Numbered from the stretch's first letter, positions 44,549 through 56,205 are shown. The stretch: DNA of 64,000 bases from Pseudisothecium myosuroides (GCA_951799445.1 OX637297.1:10540001-10604000); one strand, 5' to 3'. Notes: generated by a model from the sequence alone, not told the origin. Numbers and translations are program-made.

Positions 44549-47500
44549 TGAGAACGTCTTACGGGAATGGCCGGACAACTATGCGCCTAAAAAACTTGCA
44601 ATCTTCATCGACAACTGGGTACATACGTTCCGTTACAATGGACATCATCGACCAGGAGCAATCTTTCGATGCGACCATAAAGTTACAGCTTGGGGTATTG
44701 AAAGAAAAGTTGGGCAGGATGGATTTACATCGATTCTTCCAAAGCTGAAGTATAACAAGAAGGTTCACCCTACGGCGGGGCTGGATGTCATAGACATGCA
44801 GGGGCTTGATAATTGCACTGCTCTCCTTGTGATTGTTGAGAAGGTACCGAAGTTCGAGGAGTCGAAGACGTATGGCCTCATCCTGGACTACGCGAAGCTG
44901 TGTCTGGAAATGTGCGAGACCGTCACTCAGAGGGGAATGTTTAACTCCAAGGACGACTTGCATTTCTTTACTCCCGCTGAAATGAAGACGGAATGGAACA
45001 TTGTCGATGAGGACCGCCACAAATCCAATCCTTATAAAGCAATTGTTGCGGTCACGCCTCCAGCTCCATCCCCAAAGAAAAGAGCGCAGAAGCGAAAATC
45101 AATTGTCGGAGCACCAGGGGACGATGTGGAGGTTGACGTCACCGGGAAAGCGAAGAAGGCGAGAGGACCTAATCTCAGTATTAGCAAATGAGTGAACATG
45201 ATGGAAAATGAAGTCAAGAGACTTACGCCGGCTCAAATGAAGGCAATGAACGCGCTGTACAAGTCGGTGTTCAAGCCAATGTATGCGTGGGGGAAGAAGC
45301 CACTGGTAGATGCTTCGGTTGATCCGATACGCGTGCACTACAAGTACCTGCACAAAGCTCCCACAGGAAGATATGTCTATAGAGGAGTGAATAAGGAACG
45401 ACAGGCTGGAATAGAGAACCGAATCCATATCGATTCGGACTACGAGTCTGCAGATAGATTCATTACCGTTCTTCCCCTTAAACGCGGTCCTTACGGGGAA
45501 AATAAAGTGGTGGACTACTTTCACGTCTGCCCTAAAAGAGAACTCCTTACAAGTACAATGCACTATTGGATAATTGGAGGTCAATATAACGTGGCGGCAT
45601 ACAAGAGACTCGTGGAGAACGGCGAGATTCCAGAGTGTGACAAGAACATGGCCTCCACCTTCAACATCATTCCGATGTGGTCACCCAAAGATAAGTCCCT
45701 GGACATTATGCACCTTTCCAAGGCACTGAACCAAAACAATGCTGGAGAGCAGAAGGAACAGACCTTCCTAACGCAACTTGTGCACGCTCGGCTGAAATGG
45801 AGGGATATGGGTAGCCCGCAGCCATCCCTCATGGGAAGAGCACACTCAAAAGAGTATCTTGTAATTTTTTCTCTCAACTGTTTGATATCGTGCTCTTACT
45901 TCAATTTTTATGGGCCGCGACGGAGACCGTGACATATCTCGATCGTTCTAAGAGCAGATACCCCAAAACTCAGACCGTGATATCTTACGATGTTGAAATG
46001 AGGCAGCAGGAAAATCAGTCCCTCTCTACCGATTGCAACTGACAGATTTAATGTTGATGAACAGGAATATGTTCCAGTGATGGCAACTATCTTCACTAGT
46101 GTCAAGGGCAATGACTCTCCCGACTTGAGGATTCCGCTTGTCTTCATGGAGAATGATTCCAATGTGGACAAATGGGTTAAAATCGAGAAAAGATTTCTCG
46201 ATTATGGCCTACCCGACGGTACACCGTTCAATTCGAAAAAGAAAAGGAAACCCCTCGCGCAGAATGATTTCAAGCCGCTGTATGGGCTTCGGACGGAGGA
46301 CATTAACTATCTGGCAGACATGGTGGACAAGAAGAAGGTGTGCATGAAGAATTCCAAGGCAAAGGCAGGACTGAACATGACTAGCCTCGTCGCCGCGGGT
46401 GTTAGAGTGAGACGGGTGAGGGCCATGCAGAACGAGCTCATGTTCATCTATCGCAACCATCCGCTGCCTTGCAAGGCAAAAGAGTACGTCCCATATACAT
46501 CAGCGGAATGGGACGCGTTTGCGGAGGAGAAGAAGATCACCAGATCGCAACTAGATTTGTGGGTGTATAAAACCATGGCCACGGAACTGGGAAGTGAGTG
46601 GTTAGCGCTGCGCACAAGAAATCTGAATAAGTCGATCGACCCAGACCAGTGTCCACCGTCGGTGAAGTCGATGTGGGCGTCTTTCTTTGATGCCCATGGC
46701 GAAGCAGCTGTTGAGGAAAAAATTGACCAAGAATTTGCGGACAATTACTTCTGCGTGGTTATGGATGAGAGGAGCTGGAATATCAGCACTATTCTTGCTG
46801 ACCCTGCCGTCAAAGCATGGCGGGGCAAGGACAAACCGCATATTTATTTCTGGTTTCTGTTCGAGGTGACAACTGCAGGGCCTCGGGCAAAGTTGCTGGA
46901 GAATTATAAGCTGAAAAGACTATTCGATGCTGTCGAATACAAGGACACTACTCCAAATATCCTGTGGGCCTGATCTCCAGCAGTGCTCATCATCGACGCT
47001 CAAGGGTTCCACAAAATTCTCAATCATTTGAAGCGGCGGGTGGAGGAGAGCAAGGCCCGGGTCTGGAATGGCACGTCATAAACTACGTTCCGGAACCCGG
47101 CGATGGCTTTCCGGCCTCTGCTACTGGGAATGCGTACAACATGTTCCTCGTCTTCTTATTTGGGTACAACGAGGGCCAGGATGCACAGAGCTGCTTTAGC
47201 AGTTTCTTCACGGGCCAAGCAGCACCCATGGAAGCAGCCTACAGAGGCAAAGACTGGGACGATGATAATGCTTTCTATAGGCGACGTCCAATGCCTTGGC
47301 TGAGGATCTCCACTGCGCTAGTGGTATTCGGTGATCACATGGTTGATAACATGGTGGTCGTGAATGTTAATGGCGGTCCGGAGTTCACGTTCCTGGGAGT
47401 GGTAAGTTTTTATATCGTTTTTCTTTTCTTGAATTATGAAGATTCAGAGTGCACCCTTTATTAGCCATTCTCATTCGTGCTTGCTTTTCGGTTCATCAGT

Positions 47501-47757
47501 GGGCCGGTGCAAAGACACTGGAATTGGTGGATTCTCTAGACGCCAAGGAGTCGGCTCTTCTGGTGGCAAGATCGATGTGGGACACGTATCATCCGCCACC
47601 CCGACCCGCTCGTTTTGTAGACGAAGAACCCCTTGACAATGACATCGACAACCATAGCGCAACTTCTGAAGAGACCGAGGATGATCCGGATCAGCAGTAC
47701 TTGTCGCACAGCGAAGAAGAAACAGTGCCCCCCCCCGTCGTGAAGAAGCTTGGTTAA
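44549..47757 (+). pseudogene. Large-intron gene, exons 2-4, unknown function (ParB-like motif)
   Basis: Exon 2 (44549-45860), intron 45861-46064, exon 3 (46065-47401), intron 47402-47499 and exon 4 (47500-47757) all have GT-AG ends and phase 0 joins. Exon 2 encodes KKLAIFIDNWVHTFRYNGHH, a basic KKRAQKRKS stretch, then VCPKRELL and MHYWIIGGQYNVAAYKRL followed by FLTQLVHARLKW. The latter resembles the Gx(H/Q)R-type core of ParB/Srx nucleases (inference). Exon 3 has VLIIDAQGFHKILNHL and FGYNEGQDAQSCF; exon 4 has an acidic tail ending VVKKLG. TGA at 45189 and 46971 and a frameshift near 47040 break the frame. The first coding exon is at 29661. Two dispersed palindromes lie in intron 2. I do not recognise the whole protein; motifs suggest a multi-copy, possibly mobile, gene. 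Confidence 0.6.
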
Positions 47758-48443
47758 CTTGTACTGACATCATGAGATATCACGATTCAGCTAGGCAGTA
47801 CAAAAAAAACGTTCCTCCTCTAGGGCCTCCAGAATTTGAGAGTGCGCGCATATTTTGTGTAGTGTATGGGGCTATTGCTGTACACAATTGCTGACAAGAA
47901 AATGTCTGTACCTCATGTCAATAGCCTGAGGGTAAGTACGTTTGAGAATGGGGCAATATGTTGTCTTACTACATCTTTTAATGGCTTTCTAGGGAGCCTG
48001 TCACACAACTGTTGTCAAGTACTCCAGAACTTGTGACATTTAGTTATTCAGAACGTGACTTTCATCAAGTGCTCAGTATTATACTGCAGTATTATATTGT
48101 GTGCTGGGTATTAAGTAATGATTGAAGCTAAAGGGCTTGCCGAAGGAAACACAAAGGAATGCTTGCTATCCATTTAAAGAATCCCGGATTGTAGGGTTAA
48201 CAAGGACTGCACCATGAGGTTTGTAACTAGGATGAGATGTTCACAGAAAGTGTCATCATTTAGAGTGCCCCAACAGAAACAGGGGTTTTAGTTGCGTATT
48301 TACACATCTTAAAAGTAGAAATGTATTAGTTTTACTTTCCTGAAGGGGTGTCTCGCAGGGGCATTTGGATTGCCCAGTTCTGCTCGAATGCTACATCTTC
48401 CACGTTTTTACGGCATCATTTCTAACTGAGTGGCATCTGCAAA
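47758..48443. other. Intergenic DNA, one palindrome, no gene seen
   Basis: Starts with a CATCATGAGATATCACGATT palindrome at about 47769, just after the preceding gene. The rest is AT-rich without coding signal and may hold the 3' and 5' untranslated parts of the neighbours. Confidence 0.45.
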
Positions 48444-50157
48444 ATGTTGCAGAAAAAGGCTCCTCAGCCGCAGAAGAGGCCTAAGAAGTTAAAGAATCCG
48501 AGCACCAAAAAACGTCATGACAATCCTGCTTCGGTAGAGCAAACTGGGAAAGAGAAGTCGGCTAAGAAGCAGGGTAAATTGTTGGAGAAAAAGGGTTCAC
48601 CATTAGCACGAAATCGGCCAATGCCAAACCTTTAGGATGAGGGCAGAACGGAGACAGCAATGGATGTTTTGGACTCGTCCCCTAGCACATGTATTAACCC
48701 TCCTAATTCTGAAGTGGTCGACACGGTAGAACGGATTCCGGATGCTAGGGATGCTGTAGCTATATTAGACTCTCTTGCAGCGGGTGTTGGCCCTTTGGAG
48801 GTTTTGAAGACACCCTACTAGTGAGGACCCATGCTGGAGAAGGATGCCGGGGCTGCGGAGGTTCTCGAACATAATGAATCTATCTCCCCCAGTCTAGGGA
48901 CGGGACTTCGAGATGCGGGTACGAGTGAGGGTGCATCAGGATATATCATGATGTCCCCTGTTTCGCAAACCAATCCGGGAGTCGAGATGGCTGATGACAA
49001 TGTGGAAGATACTTTGATTGATCTGAACCAAATGAGTCCCGAGGCCAACTCAACGAAGGTGACTCCCACAGAAGTTGCATTCCACTCTGGAATTCTGGAT
49101 GTTGTGAGGGTCATTACCAGAAATAGGTTTAAGAATATAGCTATTTTTCCAGGTTTGAGTGTCGGAACGAGTAGCGCCGTAACTAGTAATATTTTCAAGG
49201 AAATTCAGAATGTATTGGTTGCAGACCAGTTTACTTATAAGAGCATTTTTTAAATTGAATTGGACCAAGGTTCGCAGGCAGAAGTGGTCGACGACGTTGG
49301 GGGGGGGAACGATGAAGACGACGTCATTGAAGGAAAAGGAAACGTAGAGGACGACGTCGTTGAAGGGAGAGGGACCGTGGAGGACAACGCCAAAGGTGCA
49401 TGAGGTGACATCTTGCATTTCTAGAGGGATGGGATTCCTGGCCTATCGTATACAATGAACTTGTCTTTAACAAGCTGATGATCCCTTGGCTACAGATTGT
49501 GACCGGCCTATGGCGACGCTACCAGGGTCATCAATTGAGGTACCTCGCCGGAAGTATAGAGTGGTCCTTGACTTGAATGGAGTTCTTGTTCACAGGACGT
49601 ATACACGCACAAAACTCCATGTTCAGTGTCGTCCAGCTGTTACGAATTTTCTGGATTGGCTTCGTCAGAAGGTTGACATTGTATTCTGGAGCAGTGTTAC
49701 TTCCAACAACATGAACAATTTGTTGGACGTTGTACTTGCGGATGCCTCGTTTGGTCCTAGAGATGTCACTTGTTTAACTCAAGCAGCGTGCACGCTGTCG
49801 AGTTACAGATCCGCGAATGCACCGAAGAAACCGATCTTCCTGAAAGATCTGGGTACAGTAGCACACATGGCTGGTCTTTCATCTCTAGAAGATGTTCTCC
49901 TAGTTGATGACAGTCCAGTTAAAAACCTTTCCAATGATCCTCACAATGCTATATTCCCTCAGTCCTGGTGCGGTGACAGACAAGACAACTACTTGGATGG
50001 CCACCTCCGTCCTTGGCTTGATGGTCTCTTTAATTCAAATGTAGCTGTTCCGGTCTATGTGAAGAATAATCCATGGTATGGCGGTCAATGCCCGATGGCA
50101 GCGGTGTCAACTGAGGGCATGAACATACTGAGGGGGGCCCTGGACTGCCCACTCTGA
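48444..50157 (+). pseudogene. HAD/FCP1-NIF-like phosphatase gene with basic N-terminus, broken
   Basis: A frame from ATG 48444 to TGA 49401 encodes a Lys-rich start (QKRPKKLKNPSTKKRH), then a long acidic disordered region. A likely intron 49405-49495 (GGTGCATGAG/GTGACA to GGCTACAG) joins it in phase to a frame ending at 50155. That second part has the HAD fold of the FCP1/NIF type: motif I VVLDLNGVLV (nucleophile Asp kept, second Asp replaced by Asn), motif II FWSSV, motif III FLKDL and motif IV LLVDDSP. FCP1-like enzymes remove phosphate from RNA polymerase II tails; activity is doubtful with the Asn, although DLNG-type members occur in plants. Stops at 48633, 48819, 48822 and 49251 break the first part. 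A palindrome lies within its coding sequence near 48938. If the intron is wrong, 49510-50157 is a separate short gene. Confidence 0.65.
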
Positions 50158-50640
50158 AAGGCGGGAGGCGTGACCGTGAGATATCACGATACTTGTTTGG
50201 GTGTGTCCACGGTTCAGGGGGGTAGTGAAGAATAATCTGGATGTACATTATAGCGTACTATTAATGTAGTCTTCAATTTTCTATAAAGTTTTCTTTGAAG
50301 TTGATACATTTTGAGTAGGTCAATCAGTTCTGAATACTTAGCTCTAGTATTCTCGTACTTGCGGAACAATTGATTGTAAATTAACATTCGATAGTTATAA
50401 ATGTTTCAATTCTATGTAAAGTGACACCCATTGTGAATTGGATGTGAACTCTAGTCCGCGGCTTTGTATTTCTTCTTTATGTTTCCATCCAGAGATCTCA
50501 CGGCACTTCATACTGTGTGTGAATTACATTTTTTATTCTGTGGCTTCACTTACGAAATTAGACTTGATGAGTCAGTCATCTGTTTTGCTGTATGTAGTGT
50601 GACGTGATCCATATTCACTGGGAGAACTCTTGATGGTTGG
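50158..50640. other. Intergenic DNA with one palindrome
   Basis: ACCGTGAGATATCACGAT lies at about 50173, right after the HAD-like gene. The remaining AT-rich sequence shows no gene. Confidence 0.45.
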
Positions 50641-51129
50641 TTCACGCAAAAGGCGTTGCTTGTTGTACTGACCGGTGATCTATGCGTCCATGGTGGTGTT
50701 GCGGATCTCCCTCAGAACATCGACATACCGGTTGTCTTTCACGGTCTTTTTCAACATTTTGTCGAACATACTCACTGTGTCTTGTGGTCGTGCATGCATA
50801 CTTCGACTTTGGCAGAGCTTCTTCAACGTCTTCTTCCACCCGGAATTCTGAATGGGTTTCTTTATATTGCCAGTGTTGACAAACCCAATAAGAGCGAACC
50901 GTATCTGAATCGTGGTCAATTGCTGAAGCATCTCTTAAGTAATCCTGAACAACGTAGTGTTCTTTGGAATCGAATCCTTGTAGTGCTTGAGTTAGATCCC
51001 CTCAAGTGGCCTCATGCGCGCATACTACAACCCTCAATATGCGTGAGGGATGATGTAGATTCTCTCAAATTTCAACGTCCCTACTATGTCCAGAAGGTGT
51101 TAAATGTTAGTGGAAAACCCTTCCGCTGA
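50641..51129 (+). pseudogene. Second FCP1/NIF-like HAD fragment
   Basis: Open from about 50641 to TGA 51127 without a convincing ATG, so it is probably a 3' exon or fragment. It reads KALLVVLTGDLCVHGG (degraded motif I), HCVLWSCMHTSTLAELLQRL (motif II) and ILVVLELDPLKWP (degraded motif IV), the spacing of FCP1/NIF domains. The minus-strand frames here are shadows. With the domain at 49510-50157 it makes two related HAD domains in a row on the same strand, either two genes or one two-domain gene split by decay. Confidence 0.55.
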
Positions 51130-51589
51130 GTGGATGGTTTGGATATCGCAAGGAATGCCTTCAATTGAATCTGAAGGATCTTCTTTGTTTGTCTTGTATG
51201 AATATCAATAAAATGTCATGAAACCAAGTTCAATGTTTATTGGAAACTGATTGCATTGTACGAAATGCCTGTACGGTAATTGCTTTTGCCTTGTCATTTT
51301 GTATTTTCTCTTCTAACATAGTAGGGATGACAGTCATCAAGAGATCTCCTAATCTCTAATTCCGCACAAAAATCCAGACGGGCCAAAAGTTTTGGGCTCT
51401 ATCATCTGAATTTGCATAAATCCTGCAGTGATTAGTTTCTTGCAAAGCGAAGAATCGTAATTTCATGGGGTTCCAATACATCAAGAGATCTCATGATGAT
51501 TCATTTCAATCACTACGTCCCAATAAACATAGGAGTGCAATCCTCCAATGACAATGTTACTTGACATGTTCTCATATATGAACCGGACA
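51130..51589. other. Intergenic DNA with degenerate palindromes
   Basis: No gene seen. It contains CATCAAGAGATCTCCTAATC near 51337 and CATCAAGAGATCTCATGATG near 51480, which are the CATCA-armed form of the dispersed palindrome. Confidence 0.45.
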
Positions 51590-52093
51590 TGTGCTACTTT
51601 GAACGGCGTGGGGGGCTCTAAGATGTGAACATCTGAAGATCTCTTGATGAATTGTACCATGACCTAGTTCAAATTAGTCCCCCTCAAATGTTTCCCTTCG
51701 TACTTGGAACAACGTGGCGGTCTCCAAAATGTTAACACCTCAAAAGGCACAATAAATTGTATCATGACATACTAGTTTAAATTGGTCCCCTTCAATTGTT
51801 TGTCCTCCTACTTTGAACGACAGGGTCGTCTCCAAAATCCTAACACTAGAAGATCTCCCGATACATTGTATCATGACATAGTTCTATTGGTCCCCCTCAA
51901 ATGTCTCCCTTCCTACTTGGAACAACATGGCGCTCTCCAAAATCCTTACATCTCAAGAAGGCACAATAAACTATACTATGACATACTTAGTTCAAATCGG
52001 TCCCCCTTCAATTGTTTCTCTTCCTACTTTGAATGACATGGTCATCTCCAAACTCCTAACACCAGAAGATCTCCCGATACATTGTATCATGAC
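51590..52093. repeat. Two-type (higher-order) satellite, left part
   Basis: Monomers of about 107-112 bp alternate between type A (CCCCTCAAATG, GGAACAACATGGCGCTCTCC, AGGCACAATAAACTATAC) and type B (CCCTTCAATTG, TTTGAACGACATGGTCGTC, GAAGATCTCCCGATACATTG), so the higher-order unit is about 215-220 bp. The array is interrupted at 52093 by the solo LTR and resumes at 55758. Confidence 0.85.
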
Positions 52094-52716
52094 TATCAGA
52101 GCCCGGAATGCCAAATTCTATTACTTTGTAATGGAATTAGGTTAAAGATATTTTATTTCCAATTTTTTTTTGTTGTTTTATAGGTTTATGTCCATATTTT
52201 AGTAGAGTTTTAGATTAGTAACCATCGGATCTTCTAAAAAGAGATAAAATGGTTAAGACGGATCTTAGTTGTTCCTGTCTTGAACCGGAAACCGGAAACC
52301 TAGGTCGGATCCTAACCGGGATTCTAGGAGTTCGGGAACGGTCGAACTGGTTATCGGGAACGGAAATCGGAGCCAACAATCACTAACGGGAAAACTAGGG
52401 AGCCGTTGAACAGAAATCATTTTCCGGTGTGGATGGGAACGGATAGTTCCAACGGCGGGGGAACCGGACGGTCAGGAGAGAAGTAGGGGTCAAGTAGAAG
52501 CCTTCGCATTCTATCTTTTCATTCTGGTGTTTTCCGGTTAAGAGTGAATGTTTGCAATAGAGTTTGGAGCTCAGAGCTTGGAGGAGTGCAAGTTTGAGAT
52601 TCCGGTTAAGCAGTTGTGAGGCTGATTGTTGTTGTGGGAGAGAGCAAGTAGTGCACAATTGTTTAGGGCAGGAAGAGCTCAGAGTTTGTAGTCAATCCAA
52701 GTTGTTGGTTAGAGTC

Positions 52717-54472
52717 ATGGTGAAGGCTGAAGCAAGTGAGGAGTCACCTTCATTCAAGCTCCGATCAGTGGTACCCGGACTGCCGAAGAATGTCAAGGAG
52801 ATGGCGTTCTTGAGGGAGGATCTGAAGGGACTGGGTTGTGATGGATTCTTGCGGAGGCCATGGAACCTGAAGAACAAGTTGATGGTGGGGGAGCTGCTCA
52901 AGAAGCAGTCGAGTGAATGGCACCATACGATCCGGTCGCTGCCAGCCGGATGGACTCCGGATACTTGGAGCAAGGTCTACAACTTTCCGAAGGACGAAGA
53001 AGGATTGGCCGGACGACAACATGAGTTTGATGGGGATAAGTTTTGTAGCCCTGTCCACCCCAAGGATGGCTATGCCATGGCGGATTGTATCAATCTAAGG
53101 CATAGGAGGGTACTAGAGTTCCTAGTTCCGATTTTGAATCCGGAACGTCCTACCCGGGCCAATCTCACCATAGCCAAGACAATATTTGGTGCGCTGACCG
53201 GAGGGAGGAAAGTTAGTTGGGGACTAGTGTTGAAGGAGGTGGTTGTGAAGATGGTAGCGATTATAGGGAAGTCAAGGCCTTCCGGTTTGTCTCCATTTCT
53301 CTTCCATCTGTATGAGCATAATGACTTGTTGAGAGGAAAGGAGGTAACTGAGTACAAGTCCGCAATCGTCATGTTGCAACACGACGTCAGTCCGGAACCG
53401 GAAGAGCAGAGAGAGGCGTCTGTAGATGAGTCAGAACCGGATGTGGAACTGGAGAAGCCCCAGAAGAAAGGCAAGGAAGTAGCGAGCGAGGGGACTAGTA
53501 AGGATCCAGTTTGGGCAAAGTCTACTGACCCTCTAGAAGTGATTATAAGTGAACTGAAGGGCATCAGAGAGAAAATGTTGAGTGATAAAGAGGTGACCCT
53601 GAAGTTAGAAAACCGGATAGCTAGTCTAACCAGTCAGATAAAGGATCTGAAGGAGTTAGGGAAGAAGTCTGAGAGTGAAGGTAGACAGCTCTTGGCTGAA
53701 GCCTTAGAAACTCTCAACCAGATCTGGAAATTTGTGGCAAATTCGGGCGAGGTGCTTAACAAAGCCCAACTTTTTGAGGCTGAGGTTCTCAAGGAGGGAT
53801 CTCAGATGGGACCCAAGGTTGTTTCAGTCTTGGTGTCGTATCATGAGAAGATGGAGAGTACCTTGTTTGAATTGAGGGAGGTCATGGACAATGCGGGCTT
53901 CCAGTTGGAACCGGAACCGGTAAAGGCAACCGGAAAGGTGAAGAAGGAGACCTGAAGTAGGGCAACACCGTCCAAAGGTTCAACTGACCGGAAGTCAAAG
54001 GAAGAACAGGAGGAGAAGACTACACCATCCAGCAAGACCAAGTTGAAGATTGACACGGTAACCGGAAAAGGGCTTTCACCCGCATCCCAGACCCGGAGTC
54101 AGAGCAAGTTTGCAGAACCGGATCAGGGAACCACAGAGTACCCTTTCCGGTCGATCAAACAAGCCATCAGCCGGAACACGAAGGAAAGAAACTTCCTAGC
54201 GAGGAAGGGAGGCATCACCCACAATCGAGATCGAATCAGAAGAAGGTGAATTGCCAGAGACCTCGGAGAAGGAGGAGGACCAGTTTGAGTCAAGCGAGGA
54301 GAGTGAGGAAGGTGAAGAGGAATCGGAACCGGAATCAAAACCGGCGCATGGAAAGGGCAGAGGAAAACCACCAACTTCGCCAAAAGGGAAAGCTTCCAAG
54401 GCAACTGGGAGTAAGCCGCAGTCAACAACGAAAGGAGTGGCCAAAACCACACAAACACCAACCAAGAGGTAG
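52717..54472 (+). pseudogene. LTR-borne ORF, copy B (near-intact, then broken)
   Basis: ATG 52717 (MVKAEASEESPSFKL) opens 412 codons to TGA 53953. It keeps the family plan: LGCDGFLRRPWNLKN, FLVPILNPERPTRANLTI, AKTIFGAL, SPFLFHLYEHNDLL, acidic stretch, coiled coil (LENRIASLTSQIKDLKEL) and a second helical segment. The frame continues after the TGA (a CGA-to-TGA change would explain it) through a basic tail, shifts near 54200, and ends KR at TAG 54470. The N-terminal and coiled-coil parts could still be made as a shorter protein. It is closer to copy D (same MVKA start) than to copies A and C. Confidence 0.8.
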
Positions 54473-54771
54473 AAGAAGTAGATAGAGTTTAAATTTAGAA
54501 GTTAAGTTAAGGAGTTAAGTGGAACTCCGGTTTTTGTAGTTCGAAAGTAAAAATAGATTTCAGTTAAGTTAAGTTTTGAAAAGTTAAAGATAGTAGGAGT
54601 TAAGTTTTGGAAAGAGAAAGATAGTTGGAGTTCAGTTAAGTAGAGGAAAGTAAAAGAAAGTCACTGTTAGTTACTTTCCGGTTGCATGTACTTGGATAGC
54701 AGGATCCGGTTTTAGAAAAAGGACTGGATGTTAGACAGTTAAACTTAGAGTTAGGATTTTGAAGATTGGAT

Positions 54772-54789
54772 GAATGACGCGTGTCATTC
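54772..54789 (+). ncRNA. Hairpin downstream of the LTR ORF (copy B)
   Basis: GAATGAC and GTCATTC form a perfect 7-bp stem around GCGT. Position (about 300 bases after the ORF) and the TCATTC at the 3' arm match the hairpin in element A, but the arm sequences differ. Confidence 0.45.
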
Positions 54790-55757
54790 TTTGGTTTGCA
54801 GTTAGGATTTCTAGGGGGGCCTTCTTTGGGTTCCTTTGGGATGGTATTTAGGAAGTTGAAGTTAGTTTCAATCTTGGGCGGTCTTTGATAGGATAATATA
54901 CTTGTGTTCTTTTTCATTTTCCATTGCAAAGCGTGTGATTTCCACATCCCAAGCGTTGGTCTGAAAAGTCTTGATGCTAGGTTGGTATGCCAGTAATGCT
55001 AGAACCATTATTTGTGCGGGTAGCCATGGTTGCAGGTTTTGGAAGAAGATGAGTGCCCCCGGATGTTTCCTGTATCCGGTTTCCGGTCCGAGCAGCGACT
55101 CCGCCTAGAAACTTGGGTGGGGTAAATTTGTCATTGTAGTATTGTGAGGACAGTAGGGGTTTCCTGAGTGACCTACTGATCTAGATTAAGCTTCCAGATT
55201 AGTTGTGAAGAGAAATCGAGATCCTATTTCTTTTTGTGTTTTGTTATTTTTCTTCTTTTTAGTGAAACTTCAGTCACTCTAAAAATATCGAAGGGTAGGA
55301 ATTCACGCCACCTTCCTTAACCAAAATATGCGGAACCCTCTGACATAGAGGCTAAACTTCAAACCGGTTACTTGTTTTGAGGATCCAAGAGCGGAAACAG
55401 GAAGAGGTACAAGGTAATGACACTCCTTCCGGTTCCGGTTTCGAATCCTAGAGTCAGAAGTTGTATTTGTGAGTAAGGGAGTGGTATATTGTAGAGACAC
55501 TTCCCTTTTGTTGGTGAGCAGATTAGGACTGAAGTGAGATAGTCCAACCGGACGGAAAGAAATCATTTGTATATTTTTAGCTTTCTGTCTTAGAATCCGG
55601 TTCGCTTGTGGTTGTTGTGGTTTCCGAATCAGTTTTCGGTCATCACTATAGAAGTTCGATACAAATCTCTCAGGGAACGATACTCGAGTCACCCAAAAGA
55701 CGGTTTTAACACTTTAGAACGTCTACTGGAGGGATTTTACTTTCTTGTGCTACGACA

Positions 55758-56205
55758 ATGACATAGTTCAAATTGGTTCCCCTCAAATGTTTCCCTTCCT
55801 AGTTGGAACAACATGGCGCTCTCCAAAATGTGAACACCTCAAGAAGGCACAATAAACTATACTATGACATACTTAGTTCAAATCGGTCCCCCTTCAATTG
55901 TTTCTCTTTTTACTTTGAACGACATGGTCGTCTCCAAACTCCTAACACCAGAAGGTCTCCCGATACACTGTATCATGACATAGTTCAAATTGGTTCCCCT
56001 CAAATGTTTCCCTTCCTAGTTGAAACAACATGGCGCTCTCCAAAATGTGAACACCTCAAGAAGGCATAATAAACTATACTATGACATACTTAGTTCAAAT
56101 TGGTCCCCCTTCAATTGTTTCCCTTCCTACTTGGAACAACATGGCGCTCTCCAAAATCCTTACATCCAAAGATATCCTGATGAACTGTACCTTGGAAAAG
56201 TCCAA
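55758..56205. repeat. Two-type satellite, right part
   Basis: Continuation of the A/B alternating array after the solo LTR, four monomers, ending near CCAAAGATATCCTGATGAAC at 56168. Unit sequence and alternation match the left part. Confidence 0.85.

Larger units (their letters stand above)
52094..55757 (+). mobile_element. Solo LTR (element B), 5-bp TSD ATGAC
   Basis: 3664 bp, homologous in plan to the LTRs of element A: CCGG-rich leader, LTR-borne ORF, hairpin, and an end in TACGACA (element A ends CACGACA). The flanks carry ATGAC at 52089-52093 and 55758-55762, and removing the element restores the satellite. It begins TATCAG rather than TG, so either the terminal G has mutated or the first bases are lost. 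No gag or pol and no second LTR are present, so this is a solo LTR produced by recombination. Confidence 0.88.

Noticed and set aside
50680..50931. Minus-strand frame opposite the second HAD-like fragment
   Set aside because: The plus-strand frame shows HAD motifs in order; the minus frame shows none.
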